Assembly: GCA_023415725.1 (NCBI GenBank)
Contig: JAEZJR010000042.1
Span: 1-9,660 of the forward strand
Source: Acidobacteriota bacterium
GTDB taxonomy: Bacteria > Acidobacteriota > Blastocatellia > Pyrinomonadales > Pyrinomonadaceae
DNA length: 9,660 nucleotides
Direction of reading: 5' to 3'
Below are positions 1-5,664 of this stretch, in pieces. The translations under genes were made by a program, and so were the position numbers. A model generated the notes under the pieces. That model made no database searches and had not been told where the DNA came from. It saw only the letters and a list, made by a program, of their open reading frames with translations. The first letter of the stretch is position 1; the number at the start of each line of letters is the position of its first letter.

Positions 1-180
1 CTTCTTGAGCGCATCGAGCGTCGTGTAGCGCTTGAGCAAGTCGCGCGCAGTGATCGCGCCGATATGGCGGATGCCGAGCCCGAACAGCAGCCGCGCCGCA
101 TCGGGCGCGCGCTTCGCCTCGATGGCAGCGAGCAAGGCGTCCACCGACTTTTCCTGCCAGCCTTCGCGTCCGAGCAGTTC
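1..180 (-). CDS. ligA: Partial NAD-dependent DNA ligase (LigA) fragment, truncated at both ends
   Basis: An open minus-strand frame runs from about 180 to the window edge (about 60 codons). It begins ELLGREGWQEKSVDALL and continues with AARLLFGLGIRHIGAITAR and DLLKRYTTLDAL. This is the helix-hairpin-helix region of LigA: the GREGW..KSV..LL segment, then the LFGLGIRH(I/V)G..TA hairpin that contacts DNA during nick sealing. The N-terminal adenylation and OB domains are absent because the similarity stops where the neighbouring plus-strand beta-barrel gene begins. The C-terminal BRCT end would lie off the left edge. The wording of the motif recalls Alphaproteobacteria such as Sphingomonadales (from memory). 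Hand-counted GC is about 67%, against about 60% in the next 240 bases. It is probably a foreign or misassembled end rather than a resident gene; the family identification itself is strong. Confidence 0.8.
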
Positions 181-666
181 GTCGTCGGTGCGGAAGCGGA
201 TTTCGGATGGCAGCGCTTTTCGAAGGAAGTTACAACGACGCGTCAGTATCCGTGCTGCGCTCCGACCTCCTATACGTTGACGCAAGAAGTCGAATCGAAC
301 TGGATCGCGACCTTCCGTCCTAAAGTGGGCGTCGCGGCGGGTGATGCGATGTTCTACGCTACTGGCGGACTGGCCCTGACGGATGTGCGCTATAACTCGA
401 CATTCACGGACACGTTCGACGATGCCTTCGAAACGGGTGAGATCAATAAGCGCCGTGCGGGTTACACGATGGGCGGCGGTGTTGAAGTGCGTGCGACGGA
501 CAATTGGTCGGTGAAGGGGGAGTACCTTTACAGTGACTTCGGGCGGGTTTCCGCACAAGGTTCGACCTTCGAAACTTCCGAGGATACCTGGCCGTCGACC
601 GTCTTCACCCACACCGTGAAGATGAAAAGCCACAACATCCGCTTTGGTGTTAACTATAGGTTCTAA
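178..666 (+). CDS. Outer-membrane beta-barrel protein, copy 1, N-terminally truncated
   Basis: This is the C-terminal 160 or so residues of an opacity-type outer-membrane beta-barrel (OMP_b-brl, COG3637-like). Recognisable homology starts at FVVGAEADFG and ends with HNIRFGVNYRF before TAA. A C-terminal Phe is the usual barrel-assembly signal. It aligns along its length with the intact paralogue at 939-1751, sharing VVGAEADFG, YPCC, RPKVGVAAG, YATGG, GYT.GGG.EV, WSVKGEYL and the last strand. The frame stays open upstream to an ATG at 64, but codons 64-177 encode no barrel or signal-peptide sequence. They are the antisense of the LigA fragment, so the true start and signal peptide are missing. 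The last extracellular loop is about a dozen residues shorter than in copy 2. Specific role unknown; these proteins sit in the outer membrane as structural or surface barrels. Confidence 0.85.
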   Translation, partial: FVVGAEADFGWQRFSKEVTTTRQYPCCAPTSYTLTQEVESNWIATFRPKVGVAAGDAMFYATGGLALTDVRYNSTFTDTFDDAFETGEINKRRAGYTMGGGVEVRATDNWSVKGEYLYSDFGRVSAQGSTFETSEDTWPSTVFTHTVKMKSHNIRFGVNYRF

Positions 667-695
667 TTAATTTTGGGGCTCCGGCCCGTTTTGCG

Positions 696-732
696 GGGAG
701 GCCGTTCGTTCGGTCTCCCTTTTTTTGTTTTT
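696..732 (+). terminator. Rho-independent terminator after barrel copy 1
   Basis: A 9-bp stem (GGGAGGCCG at 696-704 with CGGTCTCCC at 711-719, one G-T wobble) closes on a 6-base loop (TTCGTT). It is followed by seven T, a G and five more T. It lies 30 bases past the stop codon of the first barrel gene. Loop and stem are closely related to the terminator after the second barrel gene. Confidence 0.85.
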
Positions 733-765
733 GCCGGAGCTCTGCCGATGTGCCGTTTGTAATCG
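700..765 (-). pseudogene. Decayed remnant of a SulP gene 3' end
   Basis: Read on the minus strand, this flank encodes KRHIGRAPAKTKKG. It resembles the real C-terminus of the SulP transporter, KRHIAGAAEKQKKEAE, encoded at 1782-1834. At DNA level both flanks share the T-rich terminator tail and an identical 12-mer GATGTGCCGTTT (747-758 and 1821-1832). Upstream coding similarity fades beyond about 760. The simplest reading is that the barrel gene was duplicated together with its terminator and the tail of its convergent neighbour. Chance similarity in such a short A-rich segment is possible but would have to coincide with the adjacent duplication. Confidence 0.55.
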
Positions 766-766
766 A

Positions 767-938
767 ATGCTATGGAAGTCGGGGTCTCGGCAAAGATCTT
801 CTATCCGCACTATTTTTCCTGATTCGTTTGATCCGAATACGACGCGTTACTGATTTGGGCGGAACGATAGGCCAATTCTATGTTCCGCAAATACACCTTG
901 ATAGGAATTCAAATCTGATCATCAACTAGGAGTTATCA
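767..938 (+). promoter_or_regulatory. Leader region of barrel copy 2, with inverted repeat and RBS
   Basis: This is the gap before the second barrel gene. It contains an imperfect inverted repeat, GCGGAACGATAG (859-870) against CTATGTTCCGC (878-888), with a 7-base loop and one bulged base. A clear Shine-Dalgarno AGGAG at 928-932 lies 6 bases before the ATG at 939. I see no convincing sigma-70 promoter: TTGATA at 898-903 has only a poor -10 partner 17 bases on. The inverted repeat could be an operator or a leader hairpin. No other gene is evident here. Confidence 0.4.
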
Positions 939-1751
939 ATGAAGAAGGTTTCTTTTTGGGGCACCGCCCTTTTGGTCGCTATCATGTGCACTGCTTCCGT
1001 GTTCGCTCAAAGCTCGGACGACGAATGGACCGGTTTCTATGCAGGCGGTTACATCGGCGTTGTGAATTCGCGTGTTAACGCGAACACGTCAACGGTCTTC
1101 AACGAAGAGGGTTACTTTTTTCCGTCAAGCGTCACCGCGATCAACAACGCAGGTGCCCGCCGTTTCAATTCGAATGGGTTCACGGGCGGAGGCCAGTTCG
1201 GCTACACGAAGCAGTTCGGCCGGCTGGTGGTCGGTGCGGAAGCTGATTTCGGTGCACAGCGCATTGATGCGGAGGATTCGGTGACGGAAGATTACCCGTG
1301 CTGCTCGTCGACCTTCACGATCGACCAGGCCGTCAAATCCGATTGGCTCTTCACAGCTCGTCCGAAAGTGGGTGTCGCCGCCGGTAAGGCCCTCGTATAT
1401 GCGACGGGCGGCGTCGCGGTGACGAATCTCAAATACGCCGGTCTTTTCACCGATACGGACAGCGACGCTTTCGAAGCTGCTGAATTCGACACGACACGGA
1501 CGGGCTATACCGTCGGCGGCGGTCTCGAAGTTAAGGTTTCGAAGAAATGGTCCGTGAAGGGGGAATACCTGTTCGCTGACTTCGGCCGCGAAACCATCAC
1601 AAGCAACGGTCTCAACACGGACGAGATCTTCATTGCCGATCTCGCTCCCACGGCTCCTGCCGCGCTGATCGCGTACCCGGAGAACACCTTCACGCGGTCT
1701 GCAAATCTCAAAACGCACAGCATCCGTTTCGGCGTGAATTACCGCTTCTAA
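939..1751 (+). CDS. Outer-membrane beta-barrel protein, copy 2, complete
   Basis: A 270-residue secreted barrel. Residues 1-23 form a signal peptide (MKK, hydrophobic core, ...SVFA) with likely cleavage before Q24. The mature N-terminus then carries WTGFYAGGYIGV, the hallmark first strand of opacity/Omp25-type beta-barrels (OMP_b-brl family, usually 8 strands). Later strand blocks are LVVGAEADFG, RPKVGVAAG, YATGG, GYTVGGGLEV and WSVKGEYL, and the protein ends in IRFGVNYRF with a terminal Phe suited to BamA-dependent insertion. A YPCC motif with adjacent Cys121-Cys122 lies in a predicted loop and is shared with copy 1. The start is supported by AGGAG 6 bases upstream. The gene has its own terminator and converges on the SulP gene. 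Specific function unknown; the family is structural or surface-exposed. Confidence 0.93.
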   Translation: MKKVSFWGTALLVAIMCTASVFAQSSDDEWTGFYAGGYIGVVNSRVNANTSTVFNEEGYFFPSSVTAINNAGARRFNSNGFTGGGQFGYTKQFGRLVVGAEADFGAQRIDAEDSVTEDYPCCSSTFTIDQAVKSDWLFTARPKVGVAAGKALVYATGGVAVTNLKYAGLFTDTDSDAFEAAEFDTTRTGYTVGGGLEVKVSKKWSVKGEYLFADFGRETITSNGLNTDEIFIADLAPTAPAALIAYPENTFTRSANLKTHSIRFGVNYRF

Positions 1752-1770
1752 ATAATATCCAGTGCGTGAC

Positions 1771-1805
1771 AAAGGGGCCGTTCATTCGGCCTCCTTTTTT
1801 TGTTT
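1771..1805 (+). terminator. Rho-independent terminator after barrel copy 2, overlapping the SulP 3' end
   Basis: GGGGCCG (1774-1780) pairs with CGGCCTC (1787-1793), with one G-T wobble, around a 6-base loop TTCATT. It is followed by C and seven T. It lies about 20 bases past the barrel stop codon, and its downstream half is inside the 3' coding end of the convergent SulP gene. On the minus strand the hairpin is followed only by CCCTTTG, so it is weaker for SulP. Confidence 0.8.
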
Positions 1806-3473
1806 TTCGGCGGCCCCGGCGATGTGCCGTTTCGCGATCTCGAGTGCGGCGAAGATATCTTCAGCGAAATTGTCGGCACCGACGAGTCCGACAAACCCCG
1901 ATTCGTGCATCACCCCGTAGACTAGAGACGAAACAGCGGAGAAAACAACAGCGGTCCCGCTTGCGTGCGATTCCTTCACCATCTCTTCAAGGATGTGAAT
2001 CCCGCTGGCATCGATGTGTGAAACCTGCCGCATGCGGAGGATGACCACGCGTGGGCGGTTGGCGACGACGCGGATGGATTCCTTGAACTGGCTGACCGCG
2101 CCGAAGAACAGCGAGCCGTAAACCTCGAACACCTCGACGTCCTTCGGAATGGCGATCGTCGACATGTCGCGGCTCTTGAATTCCTCGTCGTCGCGCAAAT
2201 TTTCGGTAATGACGTCCACCTTCGCTTCGTTCGACATCTTTTGGAGGAAGAGGAACGCAGCGAGCAGAATGCCAACCTGTATGGCGACCGTCAGTTCGAT
2301 GAAGACGGTAAGCAGGAACGTGGCGAGCAGGACGGCGACGTCGCCGCGAGGGCTTTTCAGCAGGTGCCGGAACTCGCGCCACTCGCTCATGTTGTAGGCG
2401 ACGACGATAAGCACCGCGGCGAGCGTGGCCATCGGGATCATCGCGGCCCATTTGCCGATGAAGAGCAGCACGAGCAGGAGAAATACGGCATGAATGATCG
2501 CGGCGATCGGCGTTTTGCCGCCGCTCTTGATGTTGGTCGCGGTTCGAGCGATCGCCCCGGTCGCGGGAATGCCGCCGAAGATCGCGGATGCGACATTGCC
2601 TGCACCTTGTGCGATGAGTTCCATATTGGAACGATGTCGGGTGCCGGTCATGCCATCGGCGACCACGGATGAGAGCAGTGATTCGAGCGCGGCAAGAATG
2701 GCAATTGTGATCGCGGGGGAGAACAACTCCTGAAACGTCGCCCACGTCATCGCGGGGAATTGCGGCGACGGCAGCCCCTGCGGCATCCCGCCGAAACGAG
2801 TCTGGATGGTGTCGACGGGGATCTGGAAATACTGAACCGCGACGGTCGCGGCGATGATCGCGATCAACTGCCCAGGCACGCGATGTGTAACGCGCGGCCA
2901 GAGGACTATTATCAAAAGGGAAGCGAGCCCGACGCCGAGCGTGTACGGTTCGGCCCGAGCGATGTGCCGACCATATTCGATCCACTTTTCGACGAAATCG
3001 GCGGGGACGCTTTCGATCCGCAGCCCGAGGAAATCGTTCACCTGCGAAGAGAAAATGATCAATGCTATCCCGGAAGTGAACCCGACGATGACGGGGTACG
3101 GCACGAATTTCAAAAGCGCGCCCATCCGTGCGAGTCCCATCAGCACGAGCAATACGCCAGCGATAAGCGTCGCCACAACCAGCCCGTCGTAGCCATACTT
3201 CTGCACGATGCCGTAAACGATCACCACGAACGCGCCCGTCGGCCCGCTGATCTGCACCCGCGAACCGCCCAGAATGGCGATCACGAACCCCGCTACGATC
3301 GCCGTGTAGAGCCCCTGTTCGGGCTTCACGCCGGACGCGATCGCGAGCGCGATAGCAAGAGGAAGGGCGACCACACCGACAGTGAGGCCGCCCATCAAAT
3401 CACCCTGAAACTGCTTGAACGTGTAGCCTTCCTTGAAGACGGTGAGCAGTTTCGGTTCTAGTTTTCGATGCAT
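1782..3473 (-). CDS. SulP/SLC26-family inorganic anion transporter with C-terminal STAS domain
   Basis: A 563-residue inner-membrane carrier. Residues about 20-415 form the multi-helix SulP transport domain, with the family signatures GGLTVGVVALPLAIALAIAS (28-47), GGSRVQISGPTGAF (69-82) and ALESLLSSVVADGMTG (262-277). Residues about 437-550 form a cytoplasmic STAS domain with the DASG motif (488-491). Family members carry sulfate, bicarbonate, dicarboxylates or other anions; sequence alone does not fix the substrate. The ATG at 3473 lies 9 bases after the stop of the PIN toxin gene. The only SD-like sequence, GGTGGAG, is inside that upstream gene and rather distant (about 13 bases), suggesting translational coupling. 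A gamma-carbonic anhydrase about 2.2 kb upstream on the same strand makes bicarbonate a reasonable but unproven substrate. Length is normal for the family. Confidence 0.93.
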   Translation of the reverse strand: MHRKLEPKLLTVFKEGYTFKQFQGDLMGGLTVGVVALPLAIALAIASGVKPEQGLYTAIVAGFVIAILGGSRVQISGPTGAFVVIVYGIVQKYGYDGLVVATLIAGVLLVLMGLARMGALLKFVPYPVIVGFTSGIALIIFSSQVNDFLGLRIESVPADFVEKWIEYGRHIARAEPYTLGVGLASLLIIVLWPRVTHRVPGQLIAIIAATVAVQYFQIPVDTIQTRFGGMPQGLPSPQFPAMTWATFQELFSPAITIAILAALESLLSSVVADGMTGTRHRSNMELIAQGAGNVASAIFGGIPATGAIARTATNIKSGGKTPIAAIIHAVFLLLVLLFIGKWAAMIPMATLAAVLIVVAYNMSEWREFRHLLKSPRGDVAVLLATFLLTVFIELTVAIQVGILLAAFLFLQKMSNEAKVDVITENLRDDEEFKSRDMSTIAIPKDVEVFEVYGSLFFGAVSQFKESIRVVANRPRVVILRMRQVSHIDASGIHILEEMVKESHASGTAVVFSAVSSLVYGVMHESGFVGLVGADNFAEDIFAALEIAKRHIAGAAEKQKKEAE

Positions 3474-3482
3474 TGAAACGGG

Positions 3483-3890
3483 CTAACTCCACCGAACCGA
3501 TAGGAGTCCTGAAGTAGTGATATCGGCATCTTTAGTTATTATTTCGACGACGTCGCCGAGCTGTTGAAGATATATCCCGGTCGCAACGATTAACCGGTCG
3601 TGCATCTCGGGGATCGCGGTGAGCATGGCAGCGACGTATAGTATCCCGGCGGTGAGGGGATAGATATCGATCCGGCTATCATTTTGAATGTCGCTTAAGA
3701 GATCAGAAATTGCGGGTATCGTACACCTGCCTTTCTCAACTCTGTACATGGCCTCGGCGAGAGCGATCGCTGGAAGGACAAGCTCGCTGGCTGGGTCATC
3801 GATCACGGTACGCGCGACCGATCCCAATCGTGGGTTGCCCTCAAGGTGCCAGACGATAGCGTGGGTATCGAGAATAAACTTAGTTGCCAT
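3483..3890 (-). CDS. vapC: PIN-domain ribonuclease toxin, VapC-like
   Basis: A 135-residue protein with a complete PIN-domain acidic set: Asp8 in FILDTHAIVW, Glu46 in ALAEAMYRVEKG, Asp98 in MHDRLIVATG and Asp121 in ITKDADI. VapC toxins are Mg-dependent endoribonucleases that inhibit growth by cutting tRNA or rRNA; the target here cannot be predicted. The preceding small gene overlaps this one by 11 bases (its TAA lies at 3880-3882, this ATG at 3888-3890), the classic antitoxin-toxin arrangement. The stop codon is 9 bases before the SulP start. Length matches typical VapC (about 125-140 residues), and no catalytic residue is missing, so the toxin is probably functional. Confidence 0.9.
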   Translation of the reverse strand: MATKFILDTHAIVWHLEGNPRLGSVARTVIDDPASELVLPAIALAEAMYRVEKGRCTIPAISDLLSDIQNDSRIDIYPLTAGILYVAAMLTAIPEMHDRLIVATGIYLQQLGDVVEIITKDADITTSGLLSVRWS

Positions 3891-4116
3891 TTAGATCCGA
3901 TTCGGAAGGGTGCCACTCGGAGACAGCAAAATCCTCATCGGATGAAAGCTTCTTAACCGAATCCCGATATTTCCCGAACTTGAGGGGCACAGAAGGGCGA
4001 GGTCCGGCAGAGAGGCTGTCGGCAAGGAATTTGATCAGGGCAACTCGTTCTTCCGGAGGTAGTCCCTGAGACTGTATTTTTATGATCTCAAGTTGACTCA
4101 TGGACACAAGGTTCAT
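3880..4116 (-). CDS. Small antitoxin partner of the PIN toxin
   Basis: A 78-residue acidic protein. Residues about 6-36 (SQLEIIKIQSQGLPPEERV then ALIKFLADSL) resemble the short helical N-terminus of addiction-module proteins (PF09720/DUF2281-like, LPPEER followed by a DSL helix). The C-terminus SSDEDFAVSEWHPSESDLNG is the kind of tail that wraps a PIN toxin in VapB-type partners. The ATG at 4116 overlaps the hisS stop as ATGA, which favours translational coupling. An alternative ATG at 4101 gives 73 residues; neither has a clear Shine-Dalgarno. The 3' end overlaps the toxin start by 11 bases. The pairing makes the antitoxin role likely, but the exact family is less certain, and no AbrB or ribbon-helix-helix DNA-binding domain is obvious. 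Confidence 0.75.
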   Translation of the reverse strand: MNLVSMSQLEIIKIQSQGLPPEERVALIKFLADSLSAGPRPSVPLKFGKYRDSVKKLSSDEDFAVSEWHPSESDLNGN

Positions 4117-5501
4117 TTTAACATACCCATAACGCTCTCGCGCTTCACAGTTTGCTGCTCGCCCGATCTCATATTCTTTATCGTGACATTGCCCTCGGCG
4201 ATCTCGCTTTCGCCTAGGACGGCGACGTAAGGGACCTTGATCGAATTGGCGTACTTTATCTGTTTGCCGAGCTTGTCGGGATCGGGGTAGACGGTGACGC
4301 GGAGCCCTTGTTGTCGTAGTTCGCCCGCGAGCTTGAGGGATTCGGCGACCGTGTCTTCGTTCCAGATCGTGACGAGTACGTCCGCCGGGGTCGATTCGGC
4401 GATCTCGGGTGGGAACATCCCGCGTTCGTCCATCACGACTAGGATGCGTTCGAGCCCGAGCGAGAACCCGCATGCGGGGATCTGCTCCTTGCCGAACATA
4501 CCGATCAACCCGTCGTAACGCCCGCCGCCGCCGAGGCTGCCTGCAAGGTCGGGCACGTTGATCTCCATTATCGCGCCGGTGTAGTACGAAAGGCCGCGGG
4601 CGAGAGATGGATCGAGTTGCACGGGGCAGCCGTCGGTGTATCGGATGATCTTCCCGATGTCCGCGAGTACTTCCTGACTGACGATGTTGAGGAGGTTCGC
4701 GACGATGGTGCGATTGACGTCCTTCCCCTCGCCGATGATCGCCTGCGTCTGCTCGAAGATCTGCAGGAGAGTTTCGGCGGCGCTGTCGGAGATGCCGCGC
4801 TGCATCAGTTCGGCGCTGACGCCGTCGGTGCCGATCTTGTCGAGCTTGTCGATCGCGACGAGTGCGTCGGTGTGGAGTTCTGCAGGGACGCCTGCCGTAT
4901 CGAGAACGTCGGTGAGAAGCTGACGATGGTTAAGCCGGATAACGAAATCGTCGAACCCCAGTCGGCGAAGTATCTGCGTGAACGCGGAGATCAATTCCGC
5001 CTCAACGGCCACCGAGGTCGAGCCGATCGCGTCGACGTCGCATTGGTAAAACTCCCGAAAACGCCCACGGGCAGGGCGGTCTGCCCGCCAGACCGGCTGG
5101 ATCTGGTAACGCTTAAAAAATTTCGGGAGCTCGTTCTTGTTGTTAGCAACGACACGGGCCAGAGGGACCGTAAGGTCATAGCGCATTGCCAAGTCAGCAA
5201 GGGAGTCTAGTGAGTCTTGCGTGTCTGGAGAGTTTGTCGACCGAATTGACTCTCCGGACTCGCTAGACACTCGCGACTCTTTCAGCTTTTCGCCGCGCTT
5301 TAAGATCTTAAAAATGAGCTGGTTGCCCTCCTCGCCGTATTTGCCCATGAGGGTTTCGAGGTTTTCGACGGCGGGGGTTTCGAGGGGTTCAAATCCGTAG
5401 GATTCGTATACTTCCTTGATGATGCCGATGACGTAATTGCGTTTTCTAACGTCGGTGGGCAAAAAGTCGCGCATCCCGCGCGCGGGGTTGGTTTTCGACA
5501 T
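4113..5501 (-). CDS. hisS: Histidyl-tRNA synthetase with an in-frame palindrome-encoded insert
   Basis: A 462-residue class II aminoacyl-tRNA synthetase that charges tRNA-His in the cytoplasm. Visible marks are the N-terminal ARGMRDFLP, RYDLTVPLARV (107-117), motif 2 around VWRADRPARGRFREFYQCD (138-156), the HisA box RGLSYYTG (303-310), GGGGRYDGLIGMFG (325-338), motif 3 GFSLGLERI (346-354), and an anticodon-binding domain from about 374 to the end. Residues 75-100 are a Ser/Asp-rich stretch between FKILKRGEKL and the RYDLTVPL block, where I recall homologues being shorter. It is encoded exactly by an inverted repeat (5203-5279). The start at 5501 gives the normal N-terminus but lacks a Shine-Dalgarno. 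TAAAAT (minus strand, 5515-5510) lies 8 bases before the ATG, so a nearly leaderless transcript is conceivable. The stop overlaps the antitoxin start. Confidence 0.96.
   Translation of the reverse strand: MSKTNPARGMRDFLPTDVRKRNYVIGIIKEVYESYGFEPLETPAVENLETLMGKYGEEGNQLIFKILKRGEKLKESRVSSESGESIRSTNSPDTQDSLDSLADLAMRYDLTVPLARVVANNKNELPKFFKRYQIQPVWRADRPARGRFREFYQCDVDAIGSTSVAVEAELISAFTQILRRLGFDDFVIRLNHRQLLTDVLDTAGVPAELHTDALVAIDKLDKIGTDGVSAELMQRGISDSAAETLLQIFEQTQAIIGEGKDVNRTIVANLLNIVSQEVLADIGKIIRYTDGCPVQLDPSLARGLSYYTGAIMEINVPDLAGSLGGGGRYDGLIGMFGKEQIPACGFSLGLERILVVMDERGMFPPEIAESTPADVLVTIWNEDTVAESLKLAGELRQQGLRVTVYPDPDKLGKQIKYANSIKVPYVAVLGESEIAEGNVTIKNMRSGEQQTVKRESVMGMLK
5203..5279. repeat. Palindromic element inside the hisS coding sequence
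   Basis: Two 31-base arms (5203-5233 and 5249-5279) are inverted complements at 25 of 31 positions, around a 15-base loop (5234-5248). The arms are studded with GAGTC/GTGTC-like words. The 77-base element is in frame and accounts for HisRS residues 75-100, an insert rich in Ser, Glu, Asp and Thr. It resembles in concept the Rickettsia palindromic elements that insert in frame in genes; I do not claim sequence relationship. Confidence 0.75.
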
Positions 5502-5538
5502 ACGGGGTTATTTTACCGCAGTGCAGATGTAAGAGAAA

Positions 5539-5664
5539 TTAGCCACGAATTTCACGAATTACACTAATGTTCTTTCCGGGTGTAATCGGTCTCTGAGTTT
5601 TCCCGAGAGGCGTCTCGGCTCTCGATCAAAAATAATTCGCGTAATTCGTGAAATTCGTGGCTAA
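5539..5664. repeat. Large palindromic repeat between hisS and the carbonic anhydrase gene
   Basis: A perfect 24-bp inverted repeat (TTAGCCACGAATTTCACGAA... at 5539-5562, complement at 5641-5664) extends to 28 of 30 matched bases (5539-5568 with 5635-5664). The left arm holds three 9-base units: CACGAATTT, CACGAATTA and CACTAATGT (5544-5570). The centre holds a separate hairpin, CCGAGA-GGCG-TCTCGG (5603-5618). The outermost bases of the right arm supply the TAG stop codon of the carbonic anhydrase gene. It occupies most of the 159-base hisS upstream gap, so it probably also affects transcription between the two genes. Confidence 0.88.

Noticed and set aside
64..177. N-terminal 38 codons extending barrel copy 1 to ATG 64
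   Set aside because: This stretch is the antisense of the LigA fragment, has no signal peptide, and is open only by chance across the junction.
1125..1772. Long minus-strand open frame opposite barrel copy 2 (215 codons)
   Set aside because: It is fully antisense to a well-identified barrel gene, has no recognisable family, and similar antisense openness is expected at this GC.
1987..2985. 332-codon minus-strand frame inside the SulP gene
   Set aside because: Arg/His-rich product with no domain, lying out of frame within a clear transporter gene; a coding shadow.
2760..3461. Plus-strand frame of 233 codons opposite SulP
   Set aside because: Composition (Arg, Asp, His-rich) is that of an antisense shadow, and SulP coding evidence is strong.
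4117..4473. Upstream extension of the antitoxin frame into hisS
   Set aside because: The extension is out of frame with hisS and Arg-rich without homology; the antitoxin begins naturally at the ATGA overlap.
5544..5570. Three 9-base units as a possible CRISPR or tandem-repeat array
   Set aside because: Units are directly adjacent without spacers, degenerate and part of one palindrome arm.
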